Below are positions 60,088 to 64,000 of a stretch of DNA of 64,000 bases, in pieces. Position numbers and translations under genes: made by a program. Position 1 is the first letter of the stretch. Each line of letters opens with the position of its first letter. Under the pieces are notes generated by a model that ran no database searches, was not told where the DNA came from, and worked only from the letters and a program-made list of their open reading frames with translations. The DNA is taken from the NCBI GenBank assembly GCA_030536995.1, contig JAUNOY010000003.1, forward strand, positions 1 through 64,000. The letters are read 5' to 3'. This stretch comes from Eubacteriales bacterium. GTDB taxonomy: Bacteria > Bacillota > Clostridia > Lachnospirales > Lachnospiraceae.

Positions 60088-61365
60088 TTACAGATTCCTG
60101 TGATGGAACTGTTTCTTTCCTGACGCATAATCCCCTACAATATGGCCGTTTCCAAACAGCTTATACTTGTAGGTAACCAGTCCTTCCAGCCCTACCGGAC
60201 CTCTGGCGTGAATCTTTCCTGTACTGATTCCTACCTCCGCACCGAAACCGTAACGGAAACCATCTGCAAATCTTGTGGAGCAGTTCTGATATACTCCCGC
60301 AGAGTCCACCATCTGCATAAACTTATTCGCCTGTTCTGCATTTTCCGTTATAATACAGTCTGTATGATGAGATCCAAACCTGTTGATATGTGCAATCGCC
60401 TCATCCATATCCTCTACCAGCTTCACAGACACAATCAAATCAAGATACTCCCCAAACTCCTCTTCTCCAATTGTTTCAACCTCAATAAACCTGCTCACTT
60501 CTTCTGTTCCGCGCAGCCTGACACCATTTTCTTTCAGTGCAGCCGCCATTTTTGGAAGAAACTCCTTTGCTATAGTTCTATTTACAAGAAGAGTCTCTAC
60601 TGCATTGCAGGCAGCAGTATACTGAGTTTTCGCATCAACGATAATCGGTATCGCCTTATCCTGATCCGCCTCTGCATCAACATAAATATGACAGATTCCA
60701 TCTGCATGTCCCATAACAGGAATTTTTGTATTGTTCATAATATACTGTACAAATGCATTGGAACCTCTTGGAATCAGAAGATCGACGCTGTCATGGCAGG
60801 AAAGCAGCTCATCAATTTCATTGTGCTGCTCCGCCTGTAAAAGACAGTTTTTCGGAAGTCCTGCCTCCACCACGCTTTCATGAATATATCGGAATAAAAT
60901 CCTGTTGGTGAAGGTCGTCTCTTTTCCCCCTTTGAGAATCGCGCAGTTTCCGCTTTTAATACAAAGGGTGGATATCTGTACCAGAGCATCCGGCCGCGCC
61001 TCAAAAATAACTCCGATCACACCAATCGGACAACTGATTCTGTATAAGGTCAGCCCCTCATCCAACTCCCTGGCAAGAGACACCTTCTCTAAAGGGTCTT
61101 CCAGTCCGATTAACTGCTCGATTCCCGAAAGAACATCACTGAGCTTCCCTTCATCAAATTTCAGTCTTTTGACAACTGCGGGAGAAATTCCGTTTTTCTC
61201 TGCTTCTTCCAGGTCTCTTTTATTTTCACAAAAAATTTCTTCTTTATGTGCTTTCAGGTTTTCTGCAATAAGTTCCAGTGCCTTATTTCTGGTATCTATG
61301 GAGGATGCAGCTAAAAAAGGCGCATCTTTTTTCATATTCCTTACTTCTTCTCTGATTTTCATCAT
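60088..61365 (-). CDS. proA: Gamma-glutamyl phosphate reductase
   Basis: The product is 425 aa from the ATG at 61365, behind AAGGAGG. It is an aldehyde-dehydrogenase-fold enzyme: IGVIFEARPDALVQI, the nucleotide-binding SGNCAILKGGKE, and the catalytic-cysteine region TQYTAACNAVETLLV. It reduces gamma-glutamyl phosphate to the semialdehyde in proline synthesis with NADPH. The usual partner proB is not adjacent, so it must be elsewhere if the pathway is complete. Confidence 0.96.
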   Translation of the reverse strand: MMKIREEVRNMKKDAPFLAASSIDTRNKALELIAENLKAHKEEIFCENKRDLEEAEKNGISPAVVKRLKFDEGKLSDVLSGIEQLIGLEDPLEKVSLARELDEGLTLYRISCPIGVIGVIFEARPDALVQISTLCIKSGNCAILKGGKETTFTNRILFRYIHESVVEAGLPKNCLLQAEQHNEIDELLSCHDSVDLLIPRGSNAFVQYIMNNTKIPVMGHADGICHIYVDAEADQDKAIPIIVDAKTQYTAACNAVETLLVNRTIAKEFLPKMAAALKENGVRLRGTEEVSRFIEVETIGEEEFGEYLDLIVSVKLVEDMDEAIAHINRFGSHHTDCIITENAEQANKFMQMVDSAGVYQNCSTRFADGFRYGFGAEVGISTGKIHARGPVGLEGLVTYKYKLFGNGHIVGDYASGKKQFHHRNL

Positions 61366-61439
61366 GTCTGCCTCCTTTATATCTTGTCGCAATTTCACTT
61401 AAAATTTCATTTCTCCATTTTACCAGTTTTGCTCTGAAA

Positions 61440-62489
61440 CTACAAATCTTTTTTCTCCTCTTCTTTTACCATATCTTTTTTTCGGAAACATCCGGCAAAA
61501 ATGAAAATTCCGAAAAACAGCGCATTAACCACCAGCGCCATAAAAAGGTCTGACCATGTATATGTCTGATTCTGAAGCGCATCCGCACCTCCTCCGCTTA
61601 AAATTGCCGCCAGATTGTTGTTGAGGAAATGAAGAACCACAGGTACCCAGATATTCTTCGTTTTCATATAAGCATAGGCAAAGAAAATCCCAAGAGTGAT
61701 ACAGGTAATCTGCTGACCTATAACTGCAAGAAATCCCTGATCCGGCGTGGTATAATAAAAGAAATCAACGGGAAGATGCCAAAGTCCCCAGACAACTCCA
61801 AGAACAATCACTCCGCCCTTTAATCCGAATTTCTTCTGAAGCAGCGGCTGCAGATAGTAACGCCATCCATATTCCTCACCGAAAAATGCCGGAACAGAGA
61901 GGAAAAAGTTTACAAACAGAACAGCAATCATAATCCACGTAGAAGGCGTTGTCAATATGATTTCCAGTAATCCCAATTGTCCGGAAACAGCGCAGCTTAA
62001 AGCAGTACGTCCAAAGAAAAGAAGTACAAACAGCAAAATGCACCACCATGATTTCTCCCAGTTATCCCAGTTTAGACCATATGCCTTTCGCTTTTCCTTT
62101 CCTGCTATTAAAAGAAATATCCAGAACAGAATTCCTCCTATAATGATAACATTATTGATTATCTGCTCCCATACGGAAATCGTTATTCCGTTTACAGTGA
62201 TGCTTTTCGGTGCAAAAACAGAAATCACAGACACTCCGATCATAACTGCCGTAAGCAGTAAAAATAAAATATACAAGCCTTTTGGCAGCGTCTTATCTCC
62301 TTTTTTCGTCAGAAGTAATCCAAGCATCACACCTGCTGCCGGATACATCATCTGCGCATTTGGAAAGGCTCCCACATCAGCTCCTCTTGCATTTCCGTAC
62401 CACATCAAAAGTCCCATCAAAAAGGTGATTCCGTAAGCCACTGCAAGGTAAATCCACAATCTTTTTTTCTCTGTATTTCCCTTTTCCAT
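61440..62489 (-). CDS. CPBP-family intramembrane metalloprotease
   Basis: The product is 349 aa with about eight membrane helices. The CPBP (CAAX/Abi) motifs are FFGEEYGWRYYL (EExxxR) and VVWGLWHLPVDFF (FxxxH-type), followed by a third motif, VLHFLNN. Members cleave membrane proteins or peptides and often protect against bacteriocins. It is last in an operon with a GHKL kinase and a DUF3887 lipoprotein, so peptide processing or self-immunity is plausible. Confidence 0.9.
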   Translation of the reverse strand: MEKGNTEKKRLWIYLAVAYGITFLMGLLMWYGNARGADVGAFPNAQMMYPAAGVMLGLLLTKKGDKTLPKGLYILFLLLTAVMIGVSVISVFAPKSITVNGITISVWEQIINNVIIIGGILFWIFLLIAGKEKRKAYGLNWDNWEKSWWCILLFVLLFFGRTALSCAVSGQLGLLEIILTTPSTWIMIAVLFVNFFLSVPAFFGEEYGWRYYLQPLLQKKFGLKGGVIVLGVVWGLWHLPVDFFYYTTPDQGFLAVIGQQITCITLGIFFAYAYMKTKNIWVPVVLHFLNNNLAAILSGGGADALQNQTYTWSDLFMALVVNALFFGIFIFAGCFRKKDMVKEEEKKDL

Positions 62490-62525
62490 AAATCTTTATC
62501 TCCTTTTAAAACTACGTCCCTGTGA

Positions 62526-62957
62526 TTATTTGATCAGAAACTGAATCATCTCCATATTCTGGTCAAAGGCTACTGTAAATTGTATTTTGCCATCTTCGTA
62601 ATCCCCGACCATAACGGCTCCTGCGTAATCAATTCCGGCATTTTTGTCTGTTCCCCCCATAACAACACTTTTACTGATTTCCTCAAAAGCGCCGCATTTA
62701 TCAAGATAAGGGTCACATGCCTGTGCAAACTGTTCCACTGTAATGCTCTCCTTGAGTTCATCGGAACCCATTTCCCAAAGCGCCTCATAATCTCTGGCAT
62801 TAAAAAGCTCTATGGACTGTTCCGCTTTCTCCTTTACTGCAGACTCTTCAAAACCTTCCGGAAGCTTTGCTTTGCCGCAGCCTGTCAGTATCACTGCTGC
62901 CAGAAGCGCTGCTGTTCCTCTTACCAGTACCCGTGTAATGTGTTCTCTTTTTTTCAT
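62526..62957 (-). CDS. DUF3887 lipoprotein
   Basis: The product is 143 aa with GGAGG before the ATG. The lipobox is AVILTGC (Cys ~27). The DUF3887 domain (~40-143: AEQSIELFNARDYEALWEMGSDELKESITVEQF...) has the NTF2-like fold seen in extracytoplasmic sensing or binding proteins. It lies between the histidine kinase (19-bp gap) and the CPBP protease. Confidence 0.88.
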   Translation of the reverse strand: MKKREHITRVLVRGTAALLAAVILTGCGKAKLPEGFEESAVKEKAEQSIELFNARDYEALWEMGSDELKESITVEQFAQACDPYLDKCGAFEEISKSVVMGGTDKNAGIDYAGAVMVGDYEDGKIQFTVAFDQNMEMIQFLIK

Positions 62958-62975
62958 CTCATTTTCCTCCTCTTC

Positions 62976-64000
62976 TCACCCCGGAAAAACAAGGGTGACT
63001 GAAAAAATATTTTCTTTATATTCAATTTTTATCTCACCGTTATAACGCTCCACCGCATGACGTACATTAGAAAGTCCGATTCCTTCATGTCCTTTCTTCT
63101 GAGAATGTCCGGGCTCATACTGCATCTTAGAGGGATTCCAGATTTTCACAACTGTGAAATCCTGAATCTGCTCTCCCCGCAGTTTTAACCAGAAATCTTC
63201 TTTTCCTTCTCCTTCTTCAATGGCATTATCCAGAAGATTTGCAAAAATCGTTGTCAGATCCATATCTGATATTTCATCAAAATTGATTCCTCCAAGATTG
63301 CATTCCACCTGATTTGGCGACAATCGTCTGAACTTGTCATTTAATATAATATTCAGCATACGGTTATCCGAATAAAACTTCATACCAAGACTATTCAGCA
63401 TATTGTGAACATCCTGAAAATACTGGCTGTCATCCATTTTTGCAGACTCTTCCAAAACATGAAGATGATTTCTGATATCGTGAATGATCTTTCGGGAACG
63501 ATTATAATTTTTTTCCATTTCCTCATAATACTGATGGGTGAGTTCATTCTGCTGTTCCATAAGCGCAAGCCTGTGCTTCAGTTCCCTGTTTGCCGCAACT
63601 TCATACCACACATAGATACAGTATCCGTTCAAAAAAAGGAATAACACACAGTAAAGAATAATCCATTCATAACCGTATCGTATAAAAAAGACGTCTCCTG
63701 CGCTTAAATACATAAAAATCAAAATAAAACTGAGTACAGGTACAAGTAGCATCCCCTTTATCTTCAGGTTTTTTCTGTCAAATACTCCTCTTTTTTGTAC
63801 AAGTACCCGAAGCCCTGCTGTTGCAATTACAATACACAGACATTTCAGCAACTGAATGCTACAGCTTCTGACAACCAATTCCATGGAAATCCATCTCTCC
63901 GCCCATATTACAGCGGAAATCGCAATCAACTGAGCTGCATAGGTAACCGCATAAAAAATCATCTGGTATAAAAGCCAGTTTCTGCTCCTGTGATAAAAAA
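62976..64000 (-). CDS. GHKL sensor histidine kinase (AgrC-like), cut by right edge
   Basis: At least 341 codons are visible: the frame is still open at the window edge, upstream of an internal ATG at 63962, so the start and some membrane helices lie outside. It shows hydrophobic helices, then a coiled helix (RELKHRLALMEQQNEL), the IIHDIRNHLHVLEE phosphoacceptor region, the N-box TIFANLLDNAIEEGEG and the G-box HEGIGLSNVRHAVERYNGEI. It is related to, but clearly distinct from, the duplicated kinases at 660-3625. Its regulator is presumably just beyond the edge. Confidence 0.88.
   Translation of the reverse strand, partial: FYHRSRNWLLYQMIFYAVTYAAQLIAISAVIWAERWISMELVVRSCSIQLLKCLCIVIATAGLRVLVQKRGVFDRKNLKIKGMLLVPVLSFILIFMYLSAGDVFFIRYGYEWIILYCVLFLFLNGYCIYVWYEVAANRELKHRLALMEQQNELTHQYYEEMEKNYNRSRKIIHDIRNHLHVLEESAKMDDSQYFQDVHNMLNSLGMKFYSDNRMLNIILNDKFRRLSPNQVECNLGGINFDEISDMDLTTIFANLLDNAIEEGEGKEDFWLKLRGEQIQDFTVVKIWNPSKMQYEPGHSQKKGHEGIGLSNVRHAVERYNGEIKIEYKENIFSVTLVFPG

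Noticed and set aside
60088-61365. proBA operon
   Set aside because: Only proA is present; no glutamate 5-kinase gene lies on either side.
1-64000. Prophage or integrative element spanning the Abi_2/holin region
   Set aside because: No integrase, structural, replication or conjugation genes were seen; only isolated accessory genes and repeats.

Overview
The window looks like chromosome of a spore-forming, moderate-GC Lachnospiraceae-type Firmicute (Clostridia). Supporting genes are an alpha/beta-type spore protein, AddAB instead of RecBCD, a ClpB gene under a CIRCE operator, a DUF4250 protein, a PadR/DUF1700/DUF4097/PspC envelope module, HelD, and an Lsa-like ABC-F protein. No rRNA, tRNA or CRISPR array was seen.

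Left third (1-19.4 kb), accessory region. A LytTR response regulator is followed by two intact and one broken AgrC-like GHKL histidine kinases, produced by tandem duplication. Beyond them lie four LRR/Fn3 secreted surface proteins (4945-7385 minus, frameshifted; 11550, 13693 and 15853 plus) and a shorter diverged fifth-type copy at 17919. Five promoters (the regulator's own and those of four surface genes) share one architecture: two direct half-sites G(A/T)CAnnT 21-22 bp apart, then exactly 31 bp from the second half-site to a TATAAT-like -10. One of the five has a degenerate, mis-spaced upstream half-site. This suggests the LytTR protein controls itself and the surface-protein array. Three of the surface genes, plus one orphan site, also carry a covarying 5'-UTR hairpin with the constant loop CACACTTCCCC. 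Inside this region sits an Abi_2 (AbiF-like HEPN) defence gene preceded by its own promoter, a roughly 68-nt structured RNA and a terminator. The module is flanked by 64-bp exact direct repeats and lies between a two-lobed propeller-like protein and a BhlA/UviB holin-like peptide.

Middle (19.5-52 kb), mostly housekeeping: an FtsX-type ABC exporter with a very long coiled coil, a spore protein, an iron alcohol dehydrogenase, the PadR envelope module, an RsmF-like methyltransferase, AddBA, an operon of methyltransferase-hslO-nadE, a lipoprotein, HelD, a MarR-controlled heterodimeric ABC exporter, DUF4250 and ClpB.

Right part (52-64 kb): a Uma2 nuclease, a ParB-like protein, a ferredoxin/NapH-like/rhodanese operon, an Rpn-type nuclease gene with a deleted second copy on the other side of an MFS gene, an Lsa-like ABC-F gene with a 300-nt attenuator leader, proA, and a kinase/DUF3887/CPBP operon cut by the right edge.

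All functional statements rest on reading the sequence and recalling families; no searches were run.
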